Notes: generated by a model not told the origin, from the sequence alone. Counted from the stretch's first letter, positions 24,234 to 34,393 are shown. The stretch is DNA of 48,908 nucleotides from Tidjanibacter sp. (GCA_017936005.1 JAGBGK010000040.1:1-48908); one strand, 5' to 3'. Program-made: numbers and translations.

Positions 24234-26075
24234 ATGATGAAACGTTTTTTTATAACCCTCATTACAACCCTCTGCGCACTTTCGCTGTGTGCGCAGAAGG
24301 TGGATAGGGTGGAGCCACTTTCGTGGTTTACCGATATGAAAACGCCCCTGCAACTGATGCTCCATGGCGATGAGATTGCAGGCTCGGAGGTGAGCGTAGA
24401 TGGCGAGGGCCTCTATCTGAAAGGTATTATCCGCACCGACAACCCCAACTACCTCTTCCTAGACTTGGACGTAAGGAAGGCGGGCGATTGGAACATCACC
24501 CTCACCAAGGGACGTAAGAAACACACTTTTTCTTACCACATCGACAACCGTAGGGAGGGCTCGGCCGAGAGGGAGAGTTTTTCGTCGAAGGATGTTGTCT
24601 ATCTGATTATGCCAGATAGGTTTGCCAATGGCGACGAGAGCAACGATACTGTCACAGAGTGTGCTGAGGGTTGCAACCGTAAGGAACCCTTTGGTCGTCA
24701 CGGTGGCGACATTCAGGGCATTATCGACCACCTCGACTATTTGGCTGACCTCGGAGTTACAGCCATTTGGAACACCCCCGTGACTCTCGACAATGAGGGG
24801 TTCGCTTCCTATCACGGCTACTCTTGCTCGGACTACTACCACATCGACCCCCGATTTGGTAGCAACGAACTCTATAAACAGATGGTTGCCGAAGCACACA
24901 AGAGAGGTATCAAAACCATCTTCGACGTGGTAACCAACCACTGCGGTACGGCTCACTGGTGGGCAGGCGACTTCCCTTCGAGCGATTGGGTCCACAGTGG
25001 CGACAAACCCTTCATCACCAACCACGGTTGGATGATGCAGGCAGACCCTGTAAACCGCTCCAAGAGGGATCACAAGATGATGGAAGAGGGGTGGTTTGAC
25101 TACTCTATGCCCGATATGAACTTGGAGAATCCACTTGTACTCAACTATTACACCCAACTCTACTGCTGGTGGATTGAGTGGGCCGATTTGGATGGTTTGA
25201 GGGTGGACACCTTCCCCTACAACGAGAAGTGGACAATGGCTCGCTGGACTCGCTCGATTCTCAACGAGTACCCCAACCTTAACATCGTGGGCGAGTGCTG
25301 GAACTCTGTTCCTGCCATTTGTGCCTATTGGGAGGGTGCTTCGAACAATAGGGACGGCTATTCGAGCGGCCTGCCTTCGGTTATGGACTTCCCCTTGCAG
25401 GAGAAGATTGCACAGGGCCTTTCCAAACAGCCCGACGGTTGGATGTGGGGCGGACACGGCGTCTATGCCTCGCTGATGCAGGACTTCCTCTATGGCAACC
25501 CCAACACACTACTCACCTTCCTCGACAACCACGACATCGAGCGCTTTGCCGATACCATCGAGGGCGATTTGAGGAAATACAAAATCGGTATGGCAATCAT
25601 CGCCACCACCCGTGGCGTGCCACAACTGCTCTATGGAACGGAGATTATGATGCGTTCCAGCGACCTCTCGCAGGGCCACGGAGGCGCACGCAACGAGTTT
25701 GAGGGTGGCTGGAAGGGCGACAAGAACAACAAGTTCACTGCCGAAGGCCGCACTGCCGACGAGCAGGCCGCCTTTGAGCACACTCGCACACTATTGCGCT
25801 ATCGCACCTCGGAACCTGTGGTACAGAGCGGTAAACTCACACAGTTCTACCGCACCGACAACCTCTATGTTTTTGCACGTCATAACGAGGATAAAGTGGT
25901 GTTGACCATTACCAACTTTGCCGCCGATGGCCGCACGCTCACTTGGAGCGACTACGAGGAGGTTATTCCCGAAGGCGCAGTTGGCAGGAGCATTCTCACC
26001 GGCCAGAGCGTTACGGCCGGTGGCAGCGAGGTGGTCGAGGCCTATGGTTGCGATGTTATCGAGTTTGTAAAATAA
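24234..26075 (+). CDS. susA: Neopullulanase/cyclomaltodextrinase, SusA-like GH13
   Basis: Periplasmic GH13 enzyme hydrolysing maltooligosaccharides, cyclodextrins and pullulan. At 613 residues it is close to the length I recall for Bacteroides SusA. It has a signal peptide (about 1-20, LSLCAQ) without lipobox, an N-terminal beta domain (about 22-105), and a GH13 barrel from VVYLIMPDRFANGD. FGRHGGDIQGIIDHLDYL and FDVVTNHCG precede the catalytic Asp in GLRVDTFPY (about 325), Glu in IVGECWN (about 353) and Asp in FLDNHDIER (about 434). A C-terminal beta domain ends the protein. It lies 21 bases after the fimbrillin-GH13 gene. Confidence 0.93.
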   Translation: MMKRFFITLITTLCALSLCAQKVDRVEPLSWFTDMKTPLQLMLHGDEIAGSEVSVDGEGLYLKGIIRTDNPNYLFLDLDVRKAGDWNITLTKGRKKHTFSYHIDNRREGSAERESFSSKDVVYLIMPDRFANGDESNDTVTECAEGCNRKEPFGRHGGDIQGIIDHLDYLADLGVTAIWNTPVTLDNEGFASYHGYSCSDYYHIDPRFGSNELYKQMVAEAHKRGIKTIFDVVTNHCGTAHWWAGDFPSSDWVHSGDKPFITNHGWMMQADPVNRSKRDHKMMEEGWFDYSMPDMNLENPLVLNYYTQLYCWWIEWADLDGLRVDTFPYNEKWTMARWTRSILNEYPNLNIVGECWNSVPAICAYWEGASNNRDGYSSGLPSVMDFPLQEKIAQGLSKQPDGWMWGGHGVYASLMQDFLYGNPNTLLTFLDNHDIERFADTIEGDLRKYKIGMAIIATTRGVPQLLYGTEIMMRSSDLSQGHGGARNEFEGGWKGDKNNKFTAEGRTADEQAAFEHTRTLLRYRTSEPVVQSGKLTQFYRTDNLYVFARHNEDKVVLTITNFAADGRTLTWSDYEEVIPEGAVGRSILTGQSVTAGGSEVVEAYGCDVIEFVK

Positions 26076-26105
26076 GGCAAAACAACATATAGACACAAGA
26101 ATAAT

Positions 26106-28409
26106 ATGAAGAACATTTATGAAACTTCGCCCTTTACAACCTTCTTCCCTTCGGAGAAGGCTGCCGTATGCAGGGCAAAGCAGACACTCTCGTTCAGGCT
26201 CAACGCCCCCGTGCAAAGGCCCTCACAGAGGCTCTACATCGTGGGTAGTTGTGAGAAACTCGGTGGTTGGAATGTGGAGAAAGCACTCCCCTTGACCATC
26301 GACACCTACCCCTATTGGACTATCAAGATTGATATGAAGGAGCTAGGCGACGAGTTTGAGTACAAATTCATCGTTAAGGAGAACGGCAACGTATGGTGGG
26401 AAGAGGGCTACAACCGCCGCTACTACCTCTGTGGTGAGCAGGAGAGCGAGCACATCGAGGCCAACTTCCGTGGCGAGTTTGGCTGGAAGGGTGCCGGCGT
26501 GGCAATCCCCGTATTCTCGCTGCGTAGCGCACAGAGTCAGGGTATTGGCGACTTTGTGGACTTGAAGAAGATGGGTGATTGGGCTGTGGCAACCGGTCAG
26601 AAGGTTATCCAAATCCTTCCCATCAACGATACCACAATGACCCGCACTTGGAAGGACTCCTACCCTTACAGCTCCATCTCCATCTTCGCACTCAACCCTA
26701 TGTACCTCTCCATCGTGGAGCTGGGCGCAAAGGGCGAGGAGATTGAGAAACTGAACGCACTTGAAATGGTCGACTACGATGCTGTGTGCGCCCTCAAATG
26801 GGACTTCATCCGCAAGGAGTATGCACGCAGTGGTAAGCGCACCCTCAAAACCAAAGCCTTCGCAGCCTTCTATGAGGCCAACAAGGATTGGCTCAACGAC
26901 TATGCTGCGTTCTGCTACCTGAGGGATAAATACAACACTGCCAACTTTGCAGAGTGGGGCCGTGAGAAAAAATACTCCAAGAAACTCGTGGAAAAGCTCA
27001 CCAGCGAGAGCTTTGAGGAGTATGGCAAGGTTGCTCTCTATTTCTGGGTACAATACCACCTCGACCGTCAGCTGAAAGAGAGCGTGGCCTACTGCCGTTC
27101 GATTGGCGTAGTGCTCAAAGGCGATATTCCAATCGGTATCTCGCGCGACTCGGTTGAGGCTTGGAGCGATGCAAGGCTGTTCAATATGAACTGCCAGGCG
27201 GGTGCTCCACCAGATGATTTCTCGGCCGATGGTCAGAATTGGGGCTTCCCCACCTACAATTGGGAGGAGATGGCCAAAGACGGCTACGCTTGGTGGAAGA
27301 GGCGCTTTGAAAAGATGGCCGACTACTTCGATCTCTATCGTATTGACCACATCCTCGGCTTCTTCCGCATCTGGGAGATTCCTATGGACTCGGTAGTTGG
27401 TCTGTTGGGATATTTCAACCCCGCAATGCCTTTCAGCTATGAGGAGTTGGCACAGAGGGGTATGCCTATGAATAGGGACCGCTATCTGTTGCCACAAATC
27501 CACCACAACTACCTCCACGAGTTCTTCGGCGAGGAGGATTGGACCCCCTATTTGGACTACAAGGACAACGGATACTACTCGCTCAAACCTGCCTACGACA
27601 CCCAGCGCAAGATTCGTGAGGCATTGGAGGGTAAGAACGAGAAGGTGATGAGGGCACTCTATGGCCTCACGGGCGAGGTACTCTTCATTGAGGACCCCCG
27701 CAAACCCGGACACTTCCACCCCCGTATCGCTGCACAGCAGACCAAGAGCTACGAGTGGCTCTCTGATTGGGAAAAACAGAGGTTCAACGAACTCTACAAC
27801 GACTTCTTCTATCGCCGCCACAACGACTTCTGGGGCGCATTGGCAATGGAGAAACTCCCCGCTCTGGTGGACGCAACCAATATGATGTGCTGTGGAGAGG
27901 ACCTCGGTATGGTACCCGACTGTGTGGGTCCTGTGATGCAAAACCTCGGAATCCTCTCGTTGGAGGTGCAGAGGATGCCTAAGGACCCCAAGATAGAGTT
28001 TGGCTACACCAACCGCTATCCCTATGCTTGCGTTTGCACCACCGGCTCGCACGACACCAGCACCATTCGTGGCTGGTGGAGAGAGGACAGGACCGTGTCG
28101 CAGAAGTACTACAACGACATTCTCTGGAAACAGGGCCCTGCTCCCGAAGAGCTGGGTGGCGAGTTGTGCCGTACGATTGTGAACAACCACCTCTGCTCGC
28201 CCGCAGTGCTGACAATTCTCCCCTTGCAGGATTGGCTTGCAATGGATGAGAGGGTACGCAAGGCCGATGTGGATAGCGAGCGTATCAACATCCCCGCAAT
28301 CCCCAATCACTATTGGCGTTACAGGATGCACCTCACCATCGAGCAGCTCCTCGAAGAGGGTGGTCTGAATGCTGAAATAAGGGCAATGATTGAGGCTTCC
28401 GGACGATAG
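26106..28409 (+). CDS. malQ: 4-alpha-glucanotransferase (GH77) with N-terminal CBM20
   Basis: Cytosolic amylomaltase that disproportionates maltooligosaccharides, feeding glucose and longer glucans to metabolism. The product of 767 residues has no signal peptide. A starch-binding CBM20 at about 28-120 (LYIVGSCEKLGGWNVEKALPL, FEYKFIVKENGNVWWEEG) is followed by the GH77 barrel at about 140-750 (GIGDFVDLKKMGDWA, LPINDT). The nucleophile Asp is in LYRIDHILGFFRIW, the acid Glu in CCGEDLGMVP and a third Asp in SHDTSTIRGWW. Bacteroides homologues, as I remember them, carry two CBM20 modules; only one is visible here. Last gene of the transporter-led run. Confidence 0.95.
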   Translation: MKNIYETSPFTTFFPSEKAAVCRAKQTLSFRLNAPVQRPSQRLYIVGSCEKLGGWNVEKALPLTIDTYPYWTIKIDMKELGDEFEYKFIVKENGNVWWEEGYNRRYYLCGEQESEHIEANFRGEFGWKGAGVAIPVFSLRSAQSQGIGDFVDLKKMGDWAVATGQKVIQILPINDTTMTRTWKDSYPYSSISIFALNPMYLSIVELGAKGEEIEKLNALEMVDYDAVCALKWDFIRKEYARSGKRTLKTKAFAAFYEANKDWLNDYAAFCYLRDKYNTANFAEWGREKKYSKKLVEKLTSESFEEYGKVALYFWVQYHLDRQLKESVAYCRSIGVVLKGDIPIGISRDSVEAWSDARLFNMNCQAGAPPDDFSADGQNWGFPTYNWEEMAKDGYAWWKRRFEKMADYFDLYRIDHILGFFRIWEIPMDSVVGLLGYFNPAMPFSYEELAQRGMPMNRDRYLLPQIHHNYLHEFFGEEDWTPYLDYKDNGYYSLKPAYDTQRKIREALEGKNEKVMRALYGLTGEVLFIEDPRKPGHFHPRIAAQQTKSYEWLSDWEKQRFNELYNDFFYRRHNDFWGALAMEKLPALVDATNMMCCGEDLGMVPDCVGPVMQNLGILSLEVQRMPKDPKIEFGYTNRYPYACVCTTGSHDTSTIRGWWREDRTVSQKYYNDILWKQGPAPEELGGELCRTIVNNHLCSPAVLTILPLQDWLAMDERVRKADVDSERINIPAIPNHYWRYRMHLTIEQLLEEGGLNAEIRAMIEASGR

Positions 28410-28450
28410 TCACATCGAGGGTTAGGGTGCAAAAATGGGCTAAAATGACC

Positions 28451-28476
28451 ACCGCCCGTCCGCAAAAACGGGCGGT
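28451..28476. promoter_or_regulatory. Hairpin after malQ without a T-tract
   Basis: ACCGCCCGT pairs perfectly with ACGGGCGGT around CCGCAAAA. No T-run follows, so it may be a processing or stability hairpin, or a weak terminator, between malQ and susC. Confidence 0.5.
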
Positions 28477-28533
28477 TCGTCAGCCTAAAATAGCAAGTAA
28501 TCCCCAAATGTTGCCACCTTATTTATAAATATA

Positions 28534-28541
28534 TATTTTTG
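28534..28541 (+). promoter_or_regulatory. Possible -7 box of the susC operon
   Basis: TATTTTTG matches TAnnTTTG in a very A/T-rich stretch, 69 bases before the susC ATG. A small hairpin CCACCC-TAC-GGGTGG (28546-28560) lies right after it, at the expected 5' end of the mRNA. Confidence 0.45.
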
Positions 28542-28609
28542 TTGACCACCCTACGGGTGGAAACCTGAAAAAACTTTAACTTAAATTCAAATTTATACTT
28601 TAACGGCTT

Positions 28610-31600
28610 ATGTTGAAACTTCTACAAGTTTTTAGGAGATTCCTTTTGACCATTGCTTTGACGTTGGTGAGTCTGGCCGCTTCGGCACAGACAATTCAGG
28701 TGTCGGGTACGGTTAAGGATGCCAAAGGCGAGGCCATTATTGGTGCAACCGTAATGGATGTAAAGAGCGGCCTCGGAACAGTTACCGGTATTGATGGTGC
28801 CTATGCCATCAATGTCGCTGCCGATGCAACTCTGCTCGTAGAGTGCATGGGTTACACCGAAATTTACGAGCCTGTGTCGAAACGCACCACCATCAATTTT
28901 GTGATGAGCGAGAGCGCAGAGCAGATTGAGGAGATTGTGATGATTGGTTACGGTGTGGCCAAGAAAGACGACCTTACCGGTTCGGTTGTTGCAATCAAAG
29001 CAGAGGACATCAACCGTGGTGCAGTAGTATCCACCCAGGATATGATGCAGGGTAAAGTTCCCGGCTTGCAGATTATCCCCGGCGATGGCGGTCCTAACTC
29101 GGGCTCCACTATCCGTATCCGTGGTGCTGCCTCGTTGAACGCCTCGAACGATCCTCTTATCGTTATTGACGGAGTGCCCATTGCAAGTGATGCAGGTTCG
29201 GGTATGGCCAACCCCTTGTCGCTGGTTAACCCCAACGATATTGAGTCGTTCACCGTACTGAAAGATGCTTCGGCAGCGGCTATCTACGGTTCGCGTGCTT
29301 CGAATGGTGTAATTATCATCACCACCAAGAAGGGCTCGGGTAGCAAACCCAACGTTTCCTACAACGGCTCATTCAGTGTTTCTGTCAATTCCGACACAAT
29401 GCAGGTTATGACTCCCGAGCAGTTCCGTGAGCACATCAACACCAACTTCCCCGAGGGCTCGAATGCTCGTGTGGAGGCCGACAAGTATATCGGCACTGCA
29501 AACACCGATTGGCAGAGCCTCATTTTCCGTCCCGCTCTTTCGCACGACCACAACGTTAGCATCTATGGCAACGACAAGGGCAACAAGGTTTATGACGAGC
29601 TTCCTTACCGCGCTTCGATTGGTTACACCAACCAGCAGGGTACTTTGCAGACTTCGGACTTCGACCGTGCTACCATCGACGTTAACCTCTCGCCCAAATA
29701 CTTGGATGAGCACCTTACCGTATCGATTAACGTCAAAGGCGTTTACTCCAACCAGACCTATGCAGATGGTGGTGCTGTGGGCGCAGCAGCCTTCTTCAAC
29801 CCCACCGTTGCCCCCTATTGGTACAACGAGGACGGCTCCATCGACTACACCACAACCAATGGTTTCTACAACGTGGGTAGCGGCCGTGGCGATTTGTTCT
29901 CTTCCAACGGTCTTGCAGGCCTCAACCCCCTTTCGATGCTCTACGATGTTGACAAATATTCGAGCACTTACCGTGGTTTGGGTAACATCACCTTCAACTA
30001 CAAAGTTCACGGTATGGAGGCTCTGAGCTTCAATCTGAACCTTGGTGGCGACTGGTCGAAGACTCAGGAGCACGATGGTGTTAAGATTGGTTCTATCCAG
30101 GCTTACAGGGATGCGGACGCAAAGGGCTTTGGTAAATACACCAAGAAAATCTGGTATCGTCAAAACAAAGTGCTTGACTTCTATACCAACTACAACAAGA
30201 GCGAGGGCGACCACAACATCGACGCAATGGTTGGTTACTCGTGGCAGAACTTCTATAGCAAAGACCGCAGCATTACCTACTACAACGAAACCAACGAGCA
30301 GTATGAGAAGAGTACCGGTGTTTGGGGCCGCGAGGAGAGCTACCTCTTGTCGTTCTATGGTCGTTTGAACTACTCGTATGCTTCGCGCTACCTGCTCACT
30401 GTTACTCTCCGTGCCGACGGCTCGTCGAAGTTCGCCAAGGGCAACCGTTGGGGCTTCTTCCCCTCGGCAGCATTTGCTTGGAACACCCTCAATGAGGAGT
30501 TTATGCAGGATCAGGAGTTGTTCTCGACTCTGAAAGTTCGTTTGGGCTATGGTACCACCGGTCAGCAGGAGATTGGTAACTACAAATATCTTGCACGTTA
30601 CAACCTCTCCGAGAATGACAAATCGCACCAAGTAATTATGGGCTACGAGAATGGCAACCCCATCTACTCGTATATGCTCTCTCCTTCGGCCTACGATCCC
30701 AACATCCGCTGGGAGAGCACCACAACCTACAATGCCGGTGTTGACTTCGGAATGTGGGATGGTCTTGTTGAGGGTAGCGTTGATGTGTATCGTCGCGACA
30801 CCAAAGACCTTCTCAACTGGGTTACCGTACCTATGGGTACCAACTTCGGTACCAACCTCTTGACCAACGTTGGTTCGATGCGTAACGAGGGTGTTGAGTT
30901 CTCGTTGAATTTCAACCCCATCCGCACCGCTACCCAGAGCTTGCGTATCGGTTTCAATGGTACATTCCAGGATACCTACTTCACCAAGCTCAACAAAAAT
31001 GACGATCCCGACTATGCAATCTTTATGAACTCGCCCGGTACGGGTACCGGTGGTCAGGATCTTCAAATGCACACCGTTGGTTCTGCTCCCTACACCTTCT
31101 ATGCCTACAAGCAGGGTTACACGGATGGCAAGCCCGTTCAGGATGGTTTCTATGACCTCAATGGCAACGGTAAGATTGACGAGGGCGACCGCTACAATAC
31201 CGGCAAGAGCCCCGCACCCGATTTCTTCTTTGGTTTGAACCTCAAATACTCCTATAAGAATTGGGACTTCGGCTTCAATGGCCACGGCTCGGTTGGCAAC
31301 TATGTATTCAACAGCTTCTATGCTTGCCACGCAGCTTCTGTAATTGACACTCGTGGTGGTTTGGGCAACTTTGCAACCACCGTTCTTCGCACAGGTTGGA
31401 CCAAGCCTACAAGCGAGAAACAGGACCGTTCGGACCTCTACATCGAAGATGCATCGTTCTTCCGTTTGGACGACATCAATGTTGGTTATACCTTCGATAA
31501 GTTGGGTGGTTCCAACATTAAATGCCGCGTAGCAGCCGGTGTTCAGAACGTATTTGTCCTCACCAAGTATAGCGGTGTAGACCCCGAGGTGAGTGGTGTA

Positions 31601-31669
31601 GCCGGTATCGATGGTACCATTTGGCCTCGTCCTCGCATCTTCTCACTGCGTCTTAACCTTAATTTCTAA
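28610..31669 (+). CDS. susC: SusC-family TonB-dependent outer-membrane transporter
   Basis: Outer-membrane beta-barrel that imports starch oligosaccharides with SusD, powered through TonB. 1019 residues. Signal peptide at about 1-26 (ASAQ), CarboxypepD-regulatory-like domain at about 30-112 (VSGTVKDAKGEAIIGATV), plug domain at about 118-230 with EEIVMIGYGVAKKDDLTGSV, MQGKVPGLQI and VLKDASAAAIYGSRASNGVI, then the barrel. The C-terminus ends in the typical aromatic strand (RPRIFSLRLNLNF). The susD gene starts 21 bases downstream. Starch as substrate is inferred from the surrounding enzymes and starch-binding lipoproteins. Confidence 0.95.
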   Translation: MLKLLQVFRRFLLTIALTLVSLAASAQTIQVSGTVKDAKGEAIIGATVMDVKSGLGTVTGIDGAYAINVAADATLLVECMGYTEIYEPVSKRTTINFVMSESAEQIEEIVMIGYGVAKKDDLTGSVVAIKAEDINRGAVVSTQDMMQGKVPGLQIIPGDGGPNSGSTIRIRGAASLNASNDPLIVIDGVPIASDAGSGMANPLSLVNPNDIESFTVLKDASAAAIYGSRASNGVIIITTKKGSGSKPNVSYNGSFSVSVNSDTMQVMTPEQFREHINTNFPEGSNARVEADKYIGTANTDWQSLIFRPALSHDHNVSIYGNDKGNKVYDELPYRASIGYTNQQGTLQTSDFDRATIDVNLSPKYLDEHLTVSINVKGVYSNQTYADGGAVGAAAFFNPTVAPYWYNEDGSIDYTTTNGFYNVGSGRGDLFSSNGLAGLNPLSMLYDVDKYSSTYRGLGNITFNYKVHGMEALSFNLNLGGDWSKTQEHDGVKIGSIQAYRDADAKGFGKYTKKIWYRQNKVLDFYTNYNKSEGDHNIDAMVGYSWQNFYSKDRSITYYNETNEQYEKSTGVWGREESYLLSFYGRLNYSYASRYLLTVTLRADGSSKFAKGNRWGFFPSAAFAWNTLNEEFMQDQELFSTLKVRLGYGTTGQQEIGNYKYLARYNLSENDKSHQVIMGYENGNPIYSYMLSPSAYDPNIRWESTTTYNAGVDFGMWDGLVEGSVDVYRRDTKDLLNWVTVPMGTNFGTNLLTNVGSMRNEGVEFSLNFNPIRTATQSLRIGFNGTFQDTYFTKLNKNDDPDYAIFMNSPGTGTGGQDLQMHTVGSAPYTFYAYKQGYTDGKPVQDGFYDLNGNGKIDEGDRYNTGKSPAPDFFFGLNLKYSYKNWDFGFNGHGSVGNYVFNSFYACHAASVIDTRGGLGNFATTVLRTGWTKPTSEKQDRSDLYIEDASFFRLDDINVGYTFDKLGGSNIKCRVAAGVQNVFVLTKYSGVDPEVSGVAGIDGTIWPRPRIFSLRLNLNF

Positions 31670-31690
31670 ACAACTTAAAACGCAATATCG

Positions 31691-33367
31691 ATGAAAACAA
31701 AACATATTCTTGTTGTAATTGCAGGTGCGCTTTTGACTCTCACCTCCTGTGTTCAGGATCTTGATACTTTGCCCTTGAATGAGTGGGATGTAACCTCGGA
31801 GACCGTCTATGGAAGTGAGAAAGAGCCCTATGTTCAGGGTCTTGCGCGACTCTATTTTAACTTTGTCACCAACGACACCACCGACTTGTTGGTAAGTGAT
31901 GCCGGTGCATCGGAGCTCATTCGTTCATTCTGGAGCTGCCAGGAGGCTTCCACTGACGAGGTGAAAGTTGCTTGGACCGATGCTTGGTGTAATGCCATCA
32001 ACAACAACATTTGGGACGATAGTGAGAACGATATGGTTTATGCCGTTTTTGTTCGCACCCTCCAAGGTATCACCTTTGTTAATGAGTATCTTCGCCAGAC
32101 CGCACCCGACAAACTTGCAAGCCGTGGTGTGAGCGACGAACTCGCAGCCGAGATTGAGGGCTTCCGTGCAGAGGCTCGCTACCTGCGTGCATATTTCTAT
32201 TGGATGGCCATGGATGTCTTTGGTGATGTTCCCTTCACCACCGAGGATTCGCCTTTCGGTGCCGAGGCTCCCAAACAGAAACCCCGCGCAGAGGTTTACG
32301 ACTTCATTGTTAAGGAGTTGACCACGCTTGCTGCTGATGGTTCGGCAATGCCCGCAGCAAAGAGCAATCGTCCTCGTGCCGACAAGGGTTCGGTGCTTGG
32401 CTTGTTGGCTCGCATCTACCTCAATGCAGAGGTCTACACCGGCACACCCGCTTGGAAAGAGTGCAAGGCTGTTTGCGAGGATATCTTTGGCTTGGGCTAT
32501 GCTCTGTGCGACAACTACGAGCACCTGTTCCGTGGCAACAATGGCGAGAACCCCAAAGCCTACAATGAGTTCTTGTTCTACGCACCATACGACTGGGAGT
32601 TTGCTCAATCGTGGGGTGGTGCAACCCTCCTTACCTGCGGTGCCAGCAGCACCGAAGAGTTGGCAAAGGACCTTGGTGATGGCACTTTCAGCTCGTACAT
32701 CGGCGTTGGTAATGGTTGGTTGGGCCTCCACGTTCACGAGCACTTTGTGAACACCCACTTCAATCCCACCAATGTAACTTGGGGCGAGAATGGCACCTGC
32801 ACTATTGCCGACAAGCGTGGTGCATACGCATTCTTCACCGCTCGTCGTGAGAAGGGTGATTTCGACACACTTTTGAATACCTTTGCTCAGGGCTATGGTT
32901 GCTGGAAGTTCAACAACATTCCTTCCAATATGACAGGCTTGGAGTATTGGAAGGAGACCAAAAATGCCGACAGGACAACCGACGTCGATTGGCCTCTGAT
33001 TCGCTTGGGCGAGATTTACCTCATCTATGCCGAGGCTTGCTCGCGCTTGGGCGAGGGTGCTACTGCACAGCCCAAGATGAACGAGTTGGCAGTGCGTACG
33101 GGTATGGCTCCTATCACTGTTCCCACTGCTTGGAGCGACGAGGCTATGAAGCTGTTCCGTGAGGAGCGTGCTCGCGAGTTGTATTGGGAGGGACACCGTC
33201 GTACCGACCTCATCCGCTACAACTGCTTCACCTCGGCCGACTATGTATGGCCCTTCAAGGGTGGCGACGTGAAAGGTAAAGCATTTGAGGACTACAAAAA
33301 ACTCTTTGCAATTCCTTCGTCGCAGATTCTTGCCAACCCCGAGCTGAAAAACCCCGTGGGATATTAA
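31691..33367 (+). CDS. susD: SusD-family surface glycan-binding lipoprotein
   Basis: Outer-membrane lipoprotein forming the lid of the SusC channel and binding starch. 558 residues with the lipobox ending in SC at Cys19 (LTSCVQDLDTLPL). The alpha-helical SusD core shows FRAEARYLRAYFYWMAMDVFGDVPF, a typical TPR-like segment, then KGSVLGLLARIYLNAEVY. The C-terminal RagB/SusD part has LIRLGEIYLIYAEACSRLG and FREERARELYWEGHRRTDLIRY. It lies between susC (21 bases) and the SusE-like gene (53 bases), in one transcript ending at a strong terminator. Confidence 0.96.
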   Translation: MKTKHILVVIAGALLTLTSCVQDLDTLPLNEWDVTSETVYGSEKEPYVQGLARLYFNFVTNDTTDLLVSDAGASELIRSFWSCQEASTDEVKVAWTDAWCNAINNNIWDDSENDMVYAVFVRTLQGITFVNEYLRQTAPDKLASRGVSDELAAEIEGFRAEARYLRAYFYWMAMDVFGDVPFTTEDSPFGAEAPKQKPRAEVYDFIVKELTTLAADGSAMPAAKSNRPRADKGSVLGLLARIYLNAEVYTGTPAWKECKAVCEDIFGLGYALCDNYEHLFRGNNGENPKAYNEFLFYAPYDWEFAQSWGGATLLTCGASSTEELAKDLGDGTFSSYIGVGNGWLGLHVHEHFVNTHFNPTNVTWGENGTCTIADKRGAYAFFTARREKGDFDTLLNTFAQGYGCWKFNNIPSNMTGLEYWKETKNADRTTDVDWPLIRLGEIYLIYAEACSRLGEGATAQPKMNELAVRTGMAPITVPTAWSDEAMKLFREERARELYWEGHRRTDLIRYNCFTSADYVWPFKGGDVKGKAFEDYKKLFAIPSSQILANPELKNPVGY

Positions 33368-33420
33368 CAGACAACATTTATAAACCTACTTTTTATTAAC
33401 TTTTTAAAACATTAAGCATT

Positions 33421-34236
33421 ATGAAATTCGTTAAATTTCTTGCACTTTCGATCGCTGCCCTTTCGATGGTAGCTTGCGGTCCTGTCAACAATCAGGAGGA
33501 TCCCGACGACCCCGGCTTCATCACTCAGGAGTTTGCCAAAGTTTACTGCGACGTCACTGCAACCGGTTGGGAGACCGTTGGCGTATGGGCTTGGACCGAC
33601 GCTACCGAAGAGGCAGAGGGTCAGAACTTCACCGGTGGTACTTGGCCCGGCGTGGCTCTCACTATGACTGAGACTATTGATGGCACATTGTACTACATTT
33701 GGGAGGCTCCCAAGGAGCTTGTTGGTCAGACTATTGGTTTCATCGTAAACGATTTCGGCGCAGCAGGCGAGCAGACCGTTGACCTGAAAAACCTCACCAT
33801 CAAGGCAGAGGGCAACTATGTTGTTCTCACCGAGAAGGATGCCAGCGGCAAATGGTTGGCAAAAGTTGATGGCCAGGAGCCCGTTGTACCCGAGCCCGAG
33901 CCTGAGACACCCGCTCCTTCGATGACCTTGGATGGCCACACTTGGGATATCGCCGGCACGTTCAACAACTGGGGTGGTGGTCTTGTAATGACCGTTGCCG
34001 ACGGTTGGGCAGTTGCTACCTTCGATGCTGAGGCTGGTGCTGAGTTCAAAGTTCGCGCAGACAACGGCTGGGACATCAGCTACGGTGTAACTGACAACTC
34101 GAACCTTCCCGTTGATGGCACCGAGTTCGACGCTATCTTCAACAAGGGCAACCTCAAAGTAGCTGAGGCTGGCAACTACACTCTCTCGTTCACCATCAAT
34201 GGTGAGGTTGGTAAATTCAAACTCAAAAAGAACTAA
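33421..34236 (+). CDS. SusE/F-like starch-binding lipoprotein
   Basis: 271-residue lipoprotein, lipobox at Cys19 (MVACGPVN). The first module, about 38-145 (VWAWTDATEEAEGQNF, GGTWPGVALTM, then WEAPKELVGQTIGFIVND), looks like a CBM26-type starch-binding fold. A Pro/Glu linker (EPEPETPAP) follows. The second module, about 165-271 (HTWDIAGTFNNWGGG, FKVRADNGWDISYG), is SusE/SusF-like, with aromatic residues suited to starch stacking. It is shorter than Bacteroides SusE (no long N-terminal Ig module). The third gene of the susC operon, ahead of a terminator, it probably retains starch at the surface. Confidence 0.85.
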   Translation: MKFVKFLALSIAALSMVACGPVNNQEDPDDPGFITQEFAKVYCDVTATGWETVGVWAWTDATEEAEGQNFTGGTWPGVALTMTETIDGTLYYIWEAPKELVGQTIGFIVNDFGAAGEQTVDLKNLTIKAEGNYVVLTEKDASGKWLAKVDGQEPVVPEPEPETPAPSMTLDGHTWDIAGTFNNWGGGLVMTVADGWAVATFDAEAGAEFKVRADNGWDISYGVTDNSNLPVDGTEFDAIFNKGNLKVAEAGNYTLSFTINGEVGKFKLKKN

Positions 34237-34281
34237 TCATTTGGTTCGATAGAATAGTTCCAACACGGGATTATTAATCTT

Positions 34282-34319
34282 GGTGGGGCAACCTTTCGCG
34301 GGTTGCCCCGCCTTTTTTG
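34282..34319 (+). terminator. Terminator of the susC-susD-susE-like operon
   Basis: A 12-bp stem (GGTGGGGCAACC with GGTTGCCCCGCC) around TTTCGCG is followed by T6. It lies 45 bases after the SusE-like stop. Confidence 0.92.
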
Positions 34320-34351
34320 TGTTTAGATTTTCAATTTCCCGTTCGACACCC

Positions 34352-34359
34352 TATCTTTG
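34352..34359 (+). promoter_or_regulatory. -7 promoter box of susB
   Basis: TATCTTTG matches TAnnTTTG, 35 bases upstream of the susB ATG and just after the preceding terminator. susB therefore has its own promoter. Confidence 0.65.
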
Positions 34360-34393
34360 TAGTCAAAGAGTAAACCCGCAAAAACACAAATAG

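Noticed and set aside
26343..28331. 662-aa open frame opposite malQ
   Set aside because: Antisense shadow; the plus strand encodes an intact CBM20-GH77 protein with all catalytic motifs.
29369..31330. 653-aa open frame opposite susC
   Set aside because: Antisense shadow caused by codon bias; no recognisable protein features.
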